Origin: Siphonodentalium dalli
Taxonomy: Eukaryota; Mollusca; Scaphopoda; Gadilida; Siphonodentaliidae
DNA: 64,000 bases
Direction of reading: 5' to 3'
Assembly: GCA_032622095.1 (NCBI GenBank)
Contig: CP136064.1
Coordinates: 181,446,011 to 181,510,010 of the forward strand
The notes beneath the pieces were generated by a model. It was not told the origin of the DNA, did not search any database, and was given only the letters and a program-made list of their open reading frames with translations. Position numbers and translations under genes: made by a program. Shown piece after piece: positions 49,701 to 56,403 of this stretch; within the stretch, counting starts at the first letter, position 1, and each line of letters opens with the position of its first letter.

Positions 49701-52700
49701 CGAAAAGTTCGACGTTCATTGTTCCACTAACTTTCTTAATCAGCTATCACATTCGCATCCATTTCAACACTCAACAATTCCATCATACACTCACTCAGTC
49801 ACTCGCTTGTTCTCTTTGTAGTCATTTTCGCTTGTTCGGCCCATTTGTAAATATGTTGTTTATCCCGTCAACCTTTCCAATTCTGGTTTTCTAAGTCACT
49901 CAGTTATTATAAAGGCCCATTTAATTTTCGAGTCACCGATAATTTTTTTTATAGTGCCTTGATATACGATTTTAATAACAATCTATGACATAAAATATGA
50001 TTAAAGTAGTATAATTCATCACCATTTGGAACGGCTGTGTCTCAGAATGTGCCCATAGAGTAATAGAAAATAGCTGAAATCATAGAAATATTTCCCCCGT
50101 CTCGCTCCCAGAATGCAACAAAATTCAAAATAAGATATATAGTTATTCCCCTTCCATTGAAAATAGTACCATTGCAGTACAATCCAGATGAAACTTAAGG
50201 GGAAAAAACACGTCCGTACCTCAACAAAAATATGTTCACAGTGTATTACACCGGATAAGTTTATAATACAATGTTTTGGACCGTCTTCTTTCAAATGGTA
50301 TATAATATAAAGTTATTATACAATGTTGTGTGCAGTATGTGTTTTTCTTGTACGAGTCCAGGTTGTGGTGAAAAGTCATATTGGACGAGACACGCCAGTG
50401 TCGAGTCCAATATGACTTTTCACCACAACCTGGACGAGTTGTGGACATGACTTTTCAGGTTGTGGTGAAAAGTCATATTGGACGAGACACGCCAGTGTCG
50501 AGTCCAATATGACTTTTCACCACAACCTGGACGAGTACAAGAAAAACTCATACTGTACACAACATTGTATAATGACATTTTTATTGTCCATCTATATGTT
50601 TATCCAAATTTTGGGTATAACACTTTTGTGGTCAAGTTATTTTTGGTAGTTGTCGGTACATAAGTCTCTATAAAAGCCTGTATATTGATCACCAGAAAGC
50701 ATGATTTGGAAAAGTAAACACGGAAGTGAGAAAAAAAAACTCAATGCCGAAGTGAAACGTCTGCTAAAATCCATCAGTGTTGCGCGCGCATCACAATTTC
50801 ACCGATTCATTTCGCAATAGAGTTAATTCGTGACGTAACGGAGTCCCAATAAAAAAGTGATATTGTACAGTCGGGAGTCCAATATGACTTTCGGGAGTCC
50901 AATATGACTTTTTCCAGGACTATCACGTGGCGGCTTTTGCCCAATCGGAAATGGTGTTAGTTATGGGATGGATAATAATATGATATATATTTTATATAAT
51001 GTGATCTGGGGGTTCGAAAATTAAGTGGGCATTTAAATATATATACACCCCTGAATTATCTGGCATTCGCAATGTGCTCATTCACTGTTCGTTGCATTTA
51101 TAGGTGCCGACCGATTTTACGATGATATTGAACTCATGCTCGGATACAGACCATATACTATTTGGAAACTACTCTGGAAATACGTCACTCCTGTACTAGC
51201 TTTAGTGAGTATAGTTCTTACGATTTAAATTACTATACTTGCCCCAACTTCATTTTTGTAGGTTTAGCATCCTACTTAATTTCCAAGTTTTGAGATAAAC
51301 CTATATATAGTAATATCTTGCTTTTGTGACATATCGGAAACCAACATAATTTATGTCGATAAAATATACTTGAAGGTACTCAATCCGATTCGATTGTCCC
51401 CATATCATCAGATTCCAACAACAACAACAACAACAACAATTTTTAAATGCCGCTTCAGTTATCACAATCAATATAATTGCCCAAAAATAATACTAACCAG
51501 TCAAGGATAGTATAAATTGCCCAAAAAGTGTTATTTATCAAAAATTGTCAAATATCTAACACCCAAAGCCACTTGATTTTAGAGTTATCCATCTTCATCC
51601 GAAATTTGATCCGAGACCGTCGGCTTGAGGAATATTTGCCAAGCCGCCAAAAGAAATAGTAATTTGGGAGCGTTAATTCGGATTATACCTCTTTAATATA
51701 CTAACACACTGACACATAAACAGACTTATCGAGGTCATGCAGATTTATCAGATGTTTCAACTTTCAATGTGAAAGATGGATAATCCGAATTAACGCTCCC
51801 AATTTACTATTTCTTTGGCATCGGGGGTAAACAATATTTGAATCGAGTCGAGGAATCCACGTACCGTCAAAGCTCAGGGTGATCAGATATCGTTTTTTGG
51901 AAATTTGTTATTTCCAGAGATAAATAATTTTTTGGCGGCCTGTCAATATATCTAACACCAAATCCACCGTAGGTTTTACGACTTTTTACCAGGCCATCAA
52001 TAACTACACATCTGGAGAAATGACAAATTTAAAAAAAACGACATCTGAGGTGGGTTCCTCGACTCAAATTTAGTAATTTGGTAACGTTAATTCGGATTAT
52101 TCATCTTTAATTTGACCGGCGTTTATCATCGGTTGCAGGTGCTTTGGTTAGCGGGACTTGCCAGGATGGAAGAAGTTCATTACGGAAGTATACGATATCC
52201 TGGCTGGTCAATCGCTGTCGGCTGGTGTATTGCCATGATTCCCGTAACTCCTCTCATAGCTAACTTCACATATCATTTATGTTGGAAAAAAGGCAGCTTA
52301 CGACAGGTAATTGCTAGTTTGACGTTGTTGGACATTCGAAGTAACGTTATCTTAACCCTACATGTCTTATAATATTTGTAGAAAGTTTCATATTCATTTC
52401 TGGAAAATGCTTAGATAATAAGTTTATGTCTTAAATTATTGTCTGGACATTAGGGAACTACACGTCAATGAGTATTTAGTAAAGATTGGGTTGAGGTTGG
52501 ATATTGTATAAACATATGTTATTGCTTAAACCTTGTCTATAGAGCTTCCTGATTTTTTTTTTGCGAAAACCCTGTGCCAATTTATTCTCTTATATATGCG
52601 AGTCGCCCATATATATTATAATGCAATGGCCAACAATATTTACCTCGCTCCTGTAAGTCTTGCATTCCCTTATATATGCGAGGATCCCTATGGGGGACTA

Positions 52701-53975
52701 TCATATAAAAATATAATGCACTGGCACAGGATATTTAATGTTGCACCAGCTCAGCCCCCGTCATGAAAGGATAAACAAAGCAAAGGGATTGAAACACAAG
52801 ATTTAATGATAAAATACAGGTCGATTACATATATATGATCTCTGTTGGGGGTGTTCAACTTTGTACTTCCAACTTCATCCGCCCACCTTGAACCAGGCAC
52901 AAATTTAGATGTTTCATTTGGACCCTCTTGTGTTGGTTGGAATTTTCCAATTGGTGCCTCAGACTTTCCAATTGTTGAAAACTTCCCAACTGGTAGTCAT
53001 TTCAGACCTAAATATATACGGAAAGTAAGAATATATGTGAATTCTGGTATAAAAACAACAAATTTAACACTATAAATACTGGTAAACCCCGTTGCGGGCA
53101 CGAGTGAAGACTACAGGTAGGTTTGTTTTGAGTGAAATTGTTTCATTAATTGTTCTTCTTCGGACACAAGTCCGGATCCACGAGGTGCTGGATGAACCCA
53201 TCTTCAGCCAAATGTTAACAGTTCGACGTATAAAGCTCCATAAAGTGACGAAATGCTCGTTGAATTGTGAGAATTTTTCAAATTTGTGTGTTTTCAGCTC
53301 CAAGATGAGTGCGTGGTAATAAATTTGGACATCGTTGTCATTGTTACATTGTTATAGATAGTTTAGGAAACTAAATCTACATTTACATTGGAATTTGCTG
53401 CATTTAAGTTGGAAAATATTGACAATTGCATGTGATACCGTACGCGCGCTGTCGGAGGATAAACCCCGAAGGGGGCACAATTTTACTCGCATCGCAGTTT
53501 ACATCGCATTGCCTATCATATGTGTCTTCCATTGGTTGGTACAGCTTGTAATTGAATACTTTTAACTGATTAGAGTGGACCTGGTATGAAAAAATCTAAC
53601 TGTTATAGCCCGATGTGCGGTTTACTGACGCGCGCACAAGGATTTATTGCCCGCAGTGGGGATTATAGGATGAGCAGCGTGATCAAACTATCATAACAAT
53701 TTGAACATGATATTTTAAAATTTGAGCTATCGCCCGCCATATATATATGCACATAAATATAGCCATGCACTTTCTCAATTAATATACATGTATTCTTCCA
53801 GAGATTCAAAAACGCTTGCCGGCCGACAAAGATGTGGGTTCCTGCTAGAGATGAGCTGAGAGACACCTATCGGTGGAATCATCCAATACAATCGGCGTCA
53901 TCTACGGAATTGAACTCCATGGTTCACGATAACGACACGAAAAAAGATCCGATTTTTCTTGGAGCACAATTATGA
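25584..53975 (+). CDS. SLC6-family sodium symporter gene, 3' twelve exons (joined)
   Basis: This is a Na+-coupled (probably Cl- dependent) plasma-membrane carrier of small amino-acid-like substrates. Exons join at 25584-25715, 26609-26885, 30851-30983, 34133-34267, 37069-37172, 41709-41833, 45463-45575, 47990-48118, 48975-49071, 51104-51204, 52139-52306 and 53802-53975. All have GT-AG introns and matching phases, giving 562 residues from the end of TM1 (GAFLLPY) through TM12 and a hydrophilic tail. Family marks: LPW then C-x8-C with two N-glycosylation sites in EL2, FYSTGVGYG in TM6, [25 protein letters not shown] in TM8, and [12 protein letters not shown]. By comparison with GAT-1, Cl- ligands Tyr7, Gln234, Ser238 and Ser274 and Na2 ligands Asp338/Thr339 are kept, but TM7 has Asp270 where Asn is usual. 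Substrate cannot be assigned because the TM1 exon is absent from this window. Confidence 0.95.
25716..26608 (+). other. SLC6 intron (893 bp)
   Basis: It contains no recognised element. It ends in TATTTCCAG before GTGTGGG. Frames of 60-105 codons here are read-through of exon edges or random. Confidence 0.6.
26609..26885 (+). CDS. SLC6 exon: TM3 and extracellular loop 2
   Basis: Acceptor at 26608, donor GTATGT at 26886; phase 1 in, phase 2 out. It encodes residues 45-137: TM3 ([19 protein letters not shown]...) with Tyr61 at the functionally important TM3 Tyr position, then [15 protein letters not shown], giving the conserved EL2 disulfide pair Cys85/Cys94. It ends in a Ser/Thr-rich loop with sequons at Asn103 (NLT) and Asn125 (NSS). 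Reading through the donor meets a stop soon after, which supports the splice. Confidence 0.93.
27429..27577. repeat. Fold-back element, 5'-truncated copy
   Basis: It has a central hairpin (AGTTGTGGACGG ... CCGTCCACAACG) followed by one arm ending TTGTGTTCTGTATTTATTC. It belongs to the same family as 36661-36840 and 28012-28185. Confidence 0.7.
27729..27846. repeat. Isolated end of the tandem-repeat-TIR element
   Basis: Six to seven copies of CCTTCGGAATA-type units end in AACCCTACCCC, matching the outer end GGGGTAGGG of the element at 21297-22652. No partner end was found nearby, so it is probably a solo or deleted copy. Confidence 0.8.
28012..28185. repeat. Fold-back element, second copy
   Basis: Arms share TATCGAACTCGTTGCGGACG and the inverse GGCAACTCATTCCATAGATT, with loop-proximal CGAGCTACGATCTCG. 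Same family as 36661-36840. Confidence 0.7.
28892..28944. repeat. Perfect 53-bp palindrome
   Basis: A 26-bp arm starting TAGTGAAAGGTTACCGGTCA is followed by a single central C at 28918 and an exact inverse. It abuts the inner end of the left arm of the long inverted repeat. No mismatches, so it is young or maintained. Confidence 0.97.
29112..29440. repeat. 330-bp dispersed repeat, copy in LIR spacer
   Basis: It matches 63055-63400 closely and in the same orientation: AACTATTATGACCGCGTTAA-type start, TCTGGTGTGGTGAATGAG, TTGAAGGATTAGTTGTTTTA, TTTATGGCTAATAATATGAT and GTTACCATTTCTGA. Fragments also occur at 35761-35870, 36961-37051 and 59740-59800. Confidence 0.85.
30414..30791. repeat. MITE-like element ending ~60 bp before an SLC6 acceptor
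   Basis: Ends are GCAGAATGAGATCACCAGAG and the inverse of AATCCACCCTCTGGTGGACC. Internal inverted copies (GACCTCATTCTGCTTATGCC, GCAGAAGATACACTGCATAA) match the copy at 55806-56175. Confidence 0.8.
30851..30983 (+). CDS. SLC6 exon: TM4
   Basis: Acceptor ...TTTACAG at 30850 and donor GTAAGT at 30984; phase 2 in, phase 0 out. It encodes the end of residue 137 through 181: [20 protein letters not shown], then TM4 ([19 protein letters not shown]) and KSSGK. The GI-DMG-LRWEL-LCL-AWV pattern is a strong family mark. It is the only place where the upstream phase-2 donor restores an open frame. Confidence 0.93.
32017..33305. repeat. Dispersed repeat shared with 46306-46760
   Basis: The outer parts (32020-32075 and 32930-33305) match 46320-46760 in order: CACATTTGGTGGACTTC, ATATATACTAAGCGA, CTCCGATTATTTTAT, CAAGTCAGAC, TTTGCTCCAATTTTGAC and GGGAATTGTTCTCAAAGCAC. 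The middle ~830 bp is absent from the second copy, so it is either an insertion here or a deletion there. Confidence 0.8.
32285..32539 (+). pseudogene. Fragment with CxxC ... CxxC zinc-binding pattern
   Basis: The plus-strand frame reads [29 protein letters not shown], one in-frame stop after SHFLGV, then [18 protein letters not shown]. The spacing of the two CxxC pairs resembles N-terminal zinc-binding modules found in repeated invertebrate genes. It lies in the ~830-bp segment missing from the sister repeat at 46.3 kb. The family is not identified, and the stop argues against function. Confidence 0.45.
34133..34267 (+). CDS. SLC6 exon: TM5 and extracellular loop 3
   Basis: Acceptor ...CCTTTCAG at 34132 and donor GTAAGT at 34268; phase 0 both ends, 45 codons (residues 182-226). 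It encodes TM5 ([20 protein letters not shown]), the LPGA motif and [18 protein letters not shown]. Confidence 0.94.
34740..35460. repeat. Degenerate dispersed repeats in SLC6 intron
   Basis: Three diverged copies of a unit carry AAAACATGGCC..GGCAGCCA, ATTTTGGATTT, GCATGCCCTA-type and CAGGCATG..TGGATCAC words (about 34690-34830, 35145-35330 and 35380-35455). Between them (34975-35110) is TTAGCTCAACTTACCATAGG with TCCGTGTGTCCGTC, resembling the AGCTCACCTGA family at 55-58.6 kb. Confidence 0.65.
36661..36840. repeat. 180-bp fold-back element, most complete copy
   Basis: Arms of about 89 bp start AATAAATACAGAACACAACT and, inverted, AATACATAGACAGAACACAA. They continue in parallel through GAATCTTTTATCGAA and meet near 36750 at TTTCGCTCGAGC..GCTCTCGCGAAA. 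Related copies lie at 27429-27577 and 28012-28185. Confidence 0.85.
36961..37051. repeat. Fragment of the 330-bp dispersed repeat beside an acceptor
   Basis: GAGGCTTTCTGGTTTGGTGA and TAATAATTTGAAGGATTAGT match 29225-29320 and 63185-63270. It ends 17 bp before the AG at 37067-37068, so its last T-run may contribute to the polypyrimidine tract of the next SLC6 exon. Confidence 0.8.
37069..37172 (+). CDS. SLC6 exon: TM6
   Basis: Acceptor ...CCCCCACAACCAG at 37068, donor GTATGT at 37173; phase 0 in, phase 2 out. It encodes residues 227-260: [20 protein letters not shown] and [16 protein letters not shown]6 is the unwound substrate/ion-binding helix. Gln234 and Ser238 match GAT-1 Gln291 and Ser295, both linked to Cl- binding. 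The STGVG stretch is the unwound centre. Confidence 0.95.
37405..38310 (+). mobile_element. 5'-truncated LINE, C-terminal RT-protein remains
   Basis: A first frame (37413-37664) has [20 protein letters not shown] then RAELGRYP, and a second (37842-38231) has [20 protein letters not shown] and [17 protein letters not shown]. These are typical of the C-terminal part of non-LTR retrotransposon ORF2, with the terminal CxxC zinc-like motif. Stops and a frameshift separate them (37665-37841). The 3' end is a short tandem tail of TCTAA/GCTAA units (38285-38310), as in CR1/L2-like elements. Same strand as SLC6, inside its intron. Confidence 0.85.
38693..39165. repeat. MITE 'gamma', copy 1
   Basis: Ends TTAAAGGTGCATTATCCGAA and the inverse of GAGTACCTTTAAA. 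It carries GGGGGTAAACAATATTCAA and a GTTGTTGTTGTT run near the right end. Part of a family with six copies in this window. Confidence 0.75.
39166..40195. other. SLC6 intron sequence, nothing recognised
   Basis: No coding sequence. A word (AAAGAGCGTT) near 39266 recurs at 15485, 16650 (inverted), 38415, 44283 and 44935, and may mark the end of an unresolved small repeat. Confidence 0.5.
40196..40690. repeat. MITE 'gamma', copy 2
   Basis: Starts TTTTAAAGGTACTCAACCCG and ends CGGGTTGAGTACCTTTAAA, about 19-bp TIRs. The interior has TTGATTCGAGTCGAGGAAG and, inverted, GGGTTCCTCGACTCGAATCA, so most of the element is a fold-back. A TTGTTGTTG run lies near the right end. Confidence 0.9.
41709..41833 (+). 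CDS. SLC6 exon: TM7, with Asp at the Na1 position
   Basis: Acceptor ...AATTCCAG at 41708 and donor GTGAGT at 41834; phase 2 in, phase 1 out. It encodes residues 261-302: [20 protein letters not shown], then TM7 continuing [22 protein letters not shown]. Aligned to GAT-1 without gaps from the HNN..RD motif, Ser274 falls on Ser331 (Cl- site) and Asp270 falls on Asn327, a Na1 ligand. Insect nutrient amino-acid transporters such as KAAT1 also have Asp there. Confidence 0.95.
41860..42340. repeat. Inverted repeat pair after SLC6 TM7 exon
   Basis: Arms of about 60 bp (41870-41935 and 42270-42336) share CACGTGGTTTCGAG and GCATTCAAAATG in inverse orientation, with the outer ACGGTG.GGAATCA word. The interval probably is one small element inserted about 30 bp after the donor. 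Confidence 0.7.
42668..43162. repeat. MITE 'gamma', copy 3
   Basis: Starts TTTAAAGGTACTCAATCCG and ends CGGATTGAGTACCTTTAA. By eye it is over 90 percent identical to copy 2 throughout, including the interior CTGGCCCAGAAGACAGT and the TTGTTGTTGGAATCTG segment. Confidence 0.92.
43163..45462. other. SLC6 intron sequence, nothing recognised
   Basis: No coding potential. AAAGAGCGTTATTT (44281) and AGGAGCGTTTGTCTCA (44936) are related short words, possibly ends of a decayed element. GAGCAAAACTTCAGTAAC and GCAAAAAACATTACAG near 44222-44400 suggest an old ~170-bp duplication. Confidence 0.5.
45463..45575 (+). CDS. SLC6 exon: EL4 and TM8
   Basis: Acceptor ...ATCCATAG at 45462, donor GTATAA at 45576; phase 1 in, phase 0 out. 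It encodes (G)[18 protein letters not shown], then [19 protein letters not shown] (residues 303-340). Asp338 and Thr339 match the Na2 ligands Asp395 and Ser396 of GAT-1. Confidence 0.94.
45654..46165. mobile_element. hAT-like non-autonomous element, copy 2
   Basis: Ends are CAGGGGGG... and ...CCCCCCTG, with long G and C runs of about 18-19. It is flanked by TGCGAAC at 45647-45653 and 46166-46172. The interior matches 19635-20191 (TTTTTTCCGCAACTAAAA, AATCCAAGATGGCCGCTGGC, ATAGTATGCACAGAAATTCA). One base outside the 7-bp repeat differs, so the duplication may once have been 8 bp. Confidence 0.85.
46306..46760. repeat. Dispersed repeat, second copy of the 32.0-33.3 kb family
   Basis: Matches 32020-32075 joined directly to 32930-33305, without the intervening segment. 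It ends at GGTAAATATAGAAAC. Confidence 0.8.
46832..47577. mobile_element. hAT-type non-autonomous element with exact 8-bp TSD
   Basis: Ends are CAGGGGTGGCGCCAG and the inverse of CTGGTGCCACCCCTG. An exact 8-bp direct repeat TAGAGATT lies at 46824-46831 and 47578-47585. CAGGGGTGGC termini with 8-bp duplications are classic hAT features. No transposase frame is seen in the 746 bp. Runs of G follow the left end, as in the other G-rich hAT-like elements here. Confidence 0.95.
47990..48118 (+). CDS. SLC6 exon: IL4 and TM9
   Basis: Acceptor ...TCTTTCCAG at 47989, donor GTAGCG at 48119; phase 0 both ends, 43 codons (residues 341-383). It reads [20 protein letters not shown] then [20 protein letters not shown] and VTQ. 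The DNFP and cytosolic RNR are in the expected positions, but the first residues (IVSTM) differ from the usual FGTVE-type sequence. Confidence 0.92.
48119..48974. other. SLC6 intron (856 bp)
   Basis: No recognised element. An A-rich run (AAAAAGAAAAAG type) lies at 48164-48190 and a T9 run at 48539-48549. The 73-codon frame at 48685-48906 lacks motifs. Confidence 0.55.
48975..49071 (+). CDS. SLC6 exon: TM10
   Basis: Acceptor ...CCTTTCAG at 48974, donor GTAAGG at 49072; phase 0 in, phase 1 out. It encodes [20 protein letters not shown] and [12 protein letters not shown] (residues 384-415). The GG.Y.LQL.DWY pattern is diagnostic of TM10 in SLC6 carriers. Confidence 0.95.
49072..49910. other. 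SLC6 intron sequence, nothing recognised
   Basis: The open frame at 49550-49894 (114 codons) has low-complexity, AT-driven composition and no motif. Confidence 0.5.
49911..51037. mobile_element. 1.13-kb TIR element containing a giant hairpin
   Basis: The left end begins AAAGGCCCATTTAATTTTCG and the inverse of the right end reads AAATGCCCACTTAATTTTCG. The left third (to 50290) matches the nested half copy at 21690-22117. The centre is a large palindrome (50310-50580). A repeated word GGGAGTCCAATATGACTTT lies at 50872-50910. No transposase frame, and no clear target duplication (flanks are AT-rich). Confidence 0.8.
50310..50580. repeat. Nested palindrome built of two identical hairpins
   Basis: A ~76-bp hairpin (CCAGGTTGTGGTGAAAAGTC, CATATTGGACGAGACACGCC, AGTGTCGAGTCCAATATGAC and the inverse of the start) occurs twice (about 50359-50434 and 50455-50530). 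The pair forms a larger palindrome centred near 50445, with outer arms TTATACAATGTTGTG and AGTATG.GTTTTTCTTGTACG. Arms show almost no mismatch. Confidence 0.95.
51104..51204 (+). CDS. SLC6 exon: IL5 and start of TM11
   Basis: Acceptor ...TTTATAG at 51103, donor GTGAGT at 51205; phase 1 in, phase 0 out. It encodes (G)[19 protein letters not shown] and [14 protein letters not shown] (residues 416-449). G.NRFYDDIE.M.GYRP and WK.CWK are among the best conserved SLC6 blocks; Asn after the first Gly-Val is replaced here by Ala-Asp. Confidence 0.95.
51370..51715. repeat. MITE 'gamma', copy 4 (inverse orientation)
   Basis: Starts TGAAGGTACTCAATCCGATT and ends GCGTTAATTCGGATTATACC. Contains (CAA)n at 51415-51438 and GCCGCTTCAGTTATCA. 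It matches copy 1 in the opposite orientation. Confidence 0.8.
51770..52110. repeat. MITE 'gamma', copy 5, ending 28 bp before an acceptor
   Basis: Ends AAAGATGGATAATCCGAATT and, inverted, AAAGATGAATAATCCGAATT: TIRs of over 25 bp. The interior is a degenerate fold-back (GGGGGTAAACAATATTTGAA ... TTTAGTAATTTGG). It stops at 52110, and the next SLC6 exon starts at 52139. Confidence 0.88.
52139..52306 (+). CDS. SLC6 exon: TM11-TM12
   Basis: Acceptor ...CGGTTGCAG at 52138, donor GTAATT at 52307; phase 0 both ends, 56 codons (residues 450-505). It encodes [20 protein letters not shown], then [20 protein letters not shown] for TM12 and [16 protein letters not shown]. The Y-x-YPxW-x3-GW-x8-P spacing is standard. 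The frame runs on past the donor to 52372 before a stop, but RQ joins RFKNACRPT in the next exon, as in relatives. Confidence 0.95.
52307..53801. other. SLC6 last intron (1495 bp)
   Basis: Holds a ~82-bp tandem duplication at 52590-52755 (two copies with TTATATATGCGAG, ATATTATAATGCA.TGGC and ACAATATTT). The frames at 52845-53075 and 53092-53319 have no recognised domain. Nothing else is recognised. Confidence 0.6.
53802..53975 (+). CDS. SLC6 last exon: C-terminal tail and stop
   Basis: Acceptor ...ATTCTTCCAG at 53801. 57 codons then TGA at 53973-53975. It reads [20 protein letters not shown], then a polar tail with HPIQSAS and [11 protein letters not shown]. The RF....P...W.PA start is conserved in the family; the tail is not. 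No AATAAA is close; an ATTAAA at 54313-54318 and AATAAA at 54915-54920 are weak candidates for poly(A) signals. Confidence 0.93.
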   Translation, partial: RFKNACRPTKMWVPARDELRDTYRWNHPIQSASSTELNSMVHDNDTKKDPIFLGAQL

Positions 53976-55004
53976 TGATGGAGTGGGGTTTAATATTCCT
54001 GGCGGTACCGAGTTTATATGATGGAGTGCATGGGGTTTCATATTCCTGGCGGTAACGGGTTTATATCGAACGAATATGCTTCCGTGGAGACCTGATCACG
54101 TGGCGCCCAAAACAATGACGTTATCCGCAGATAACCACGCCGCCGCAGCGGCATGATCTTATAATATAAGTGATACCCATATACCAACAATGTCGTCAAT
54201 ATACCCTCCGTCCGAGATAACGATCGTGAATTGTAGAGACTGAGGGTCAGGAATGGGGGGGGGGGGGGGGGGTGAGATCATGGTTAAAATGTAGCTTTTA
54301 AAATTCAGTTCAATTAAAGGTAGTCAAATTAACCGATTCGATGGTCCCCATATAATCAGATTCCAAACAACAAAAACAACGTTTTTAGAAATGCCGCTTC
54401 AGTTATCAGAATCGATTAATTGTCAAAAAATAATGCTGTCAACTATAGGATAAAATTGCCCGAAACCTGTTATTTGTCAACATGTTGTTGAAATTTGGCC
54501 TTACTATCAACACAAAGCCTCTTGATTTTATCCATCTTCGTCCATAATTTGGTCCGAGGCCGTCGGCTCGTCGACTTTTTACTGGGCCACTAATAAGTCT
54601 CGATTGTGAAAAATAATAGATTTCAAAAATCGATATCTAATAACTCTAATAGCTTTTATAGGTGAGTTCCTCGACTCGAATCAAATATAATTGTATTGTC
54701 TTCGATTATATGAAGGCGCAACCTTTTCATGTGTATGTGGTTATTTTAGAGTGTACCACACCCTAATATGAATTAGAAATTATAAAATACAATAGGCCTA
54801 GAACACGAACATTGGGCTAATTAATTAGCGGTGTTCCTGTGCAGACCTATAATTGGCCGACCGGGAATTATATATATGCAGATATGAAGTTAAGGGACCA
54901 ACAAGCATTGATAGAATAAAATCTGCCGTAAACAATTTAAATAGAGTTTGCTCCATAATTTGCCACCAATCTGACATCATAAGCGCTTTGAAGAGTCGGT
55001 TTTT
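53976..55004. other. SLC6 3' flank
   Basis: A short direct repeat (GGGGTTTAATATTCCTGGCG / GGGGTTTCATATTCCTGGCG) lies at 53985-54060 just after the stop. A run of 21 G lies at about 54257-54272. MITE gamma copy 6 occupies 54314-54690. Confidence 0.6.
54314..54690. repeat. MITE 'gamma', copy 6
   Basis: Matches copy 4: TTAAAGGTAGTCAA start, TCAGATTCCAA.CAACAA, ATGCCGCTTCAGTTATCAGA, GGTCCGAGGCCGTCGGCT, and GAGTTCCTCGACTCGAATCA near the end. The right TIR is lost or decayed. Confidence 0.8.
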
Positions 55005-55805
55005 AGCTCACCTGAGACGAAGTCTCCGGTGGAACTATAGTCATCACTCCTCGTCCGTCCGTCAAGAATCATCTTCTCCCGAACCGTAAAACCAAATGGG
55101 TTCATATTTGGTGTGGATGTTCCCTAGGTGACTCGCATTCAGAATTGTTCAAATGATGTCACCAGGTCTATCAGTTGCGAAAACAGGGCCATAACTATAT
55201 TCCTCCATGGTAATTCTTATAACGACTTCTTGTCTATAACCATGGGACCGATTTAGCTTATATTTGGTATGGAGTGTCCTTGAATGACTGTGGTTCAGAT
55301 ATGTTCAAATGGGGTCACTGGGTCAAATAGGGGAGAGCCAGGGACATAACTCCAAAAAAAAATAAAAATTATAAATTAAAAATTCAGATTGAACTCCTTG
55401 ATCAATTTAACATACAATTTTTTTTATTTTTGTTTAAACATGTTAAAAAATTAGAAAAACTAACACCATTGTAACATCCGCAGAGTTATGCAAATCTTTA
55501 ATGAAATCATGGAAACATTACCTTTCCATCACCCCCCCCCCCCCCCACATGACCCAGACCACCACCCTGCCTCCAACCAACAGCACCCCACCCCATCTCA
55601 TCTCCTATCTCACCTCTCACACCAGCAGATTGAGTCAATTGTATTAGCTACAGACAGAGAGAGTTAACACAATACACAGTCATCAATTGAAATGTTATCA
55701 GGCTGACATGTGTAAACAGCTGCTTAGCTAGCACTCATGCCAGTATGTGTCATTAAAATCAAATCAAAACAAACTGTTGTAAACCTGAATTTAGTGTGTC
55801 TGACA

Positions 55806-56175
55806 TTTGCAGAATGAGGTCCCCAGAGGGTGAATTTAGTTACGCTACCCTGCACAGCAGGCGAGCATCACCAAATACACTATCCAGGGACCTCATTCTG
55901 CTTAGGCCTCATCTTCTGGAAAGTATATAGTGTCTTAAATTTACATTTTTACTTACTTTTTCCCTTCTGCAGAAGATAAAATGCATAATTGAGGTGCCCA
56001 ATGGGTGCACATCACCAACTTTAACTGGAGAACTTCAATATGATGCTATGTCTCCCATAGCAGTTGAGGCCTAAACAGAATGAGGTCCCCGGAGGGTGAA
56101 TTTGGTGATGCTATCCGCCTTGCAGGATTGCATCACTAAATTCACCCTATTGGGGACCTCATTCTGATAATGGCA
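55806..56175. repeat. MITE-like element, second copy
   Basis: TIRs GCAGAATGAGGTCCCCAGAG and the inverse of TTGGGGACCTCATTCTG. Internal inverted segments (GACCTCATTCTGCTTAGGCC, GCCTAAACAGAATGAGGTCC). It matches 30414-30791. Confidence 0.88.
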
Positions 56176-56403
56176 GACACTATATTCAGGCTTGGCTGTT
56201 CGAATATTATTTTCTTAACCACCATTATCCAGTTGAACTCATTATACCCTGATTTTGCAAAGAAAACTGGGGGGGGGGGTATATTGGATTGAATTTGTCT
56301 GTCACTCTGTCAGAGTGTTCTCCCGTCCATCCGTCTGTCAGGATGTCTTTCCACCGTCCATCAATTGTTTTCTTCTCCAGATACATATTAAAGACCGAGT
56401 GGG

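Noticed and set aside
49550-49894. 114-codon frame in the TM10-TM11 intron
   Set aside because: Low-complexity hydrophobic translation of T-rich DNA, no motif, ends just before a transposon.
52845-53319. Plus-strand frames in the last SLC6 intron as alternative exons
   Set aside because: They have no similarity to SLC6 sequence, no matching phase and no strong acceptor/donor pair.
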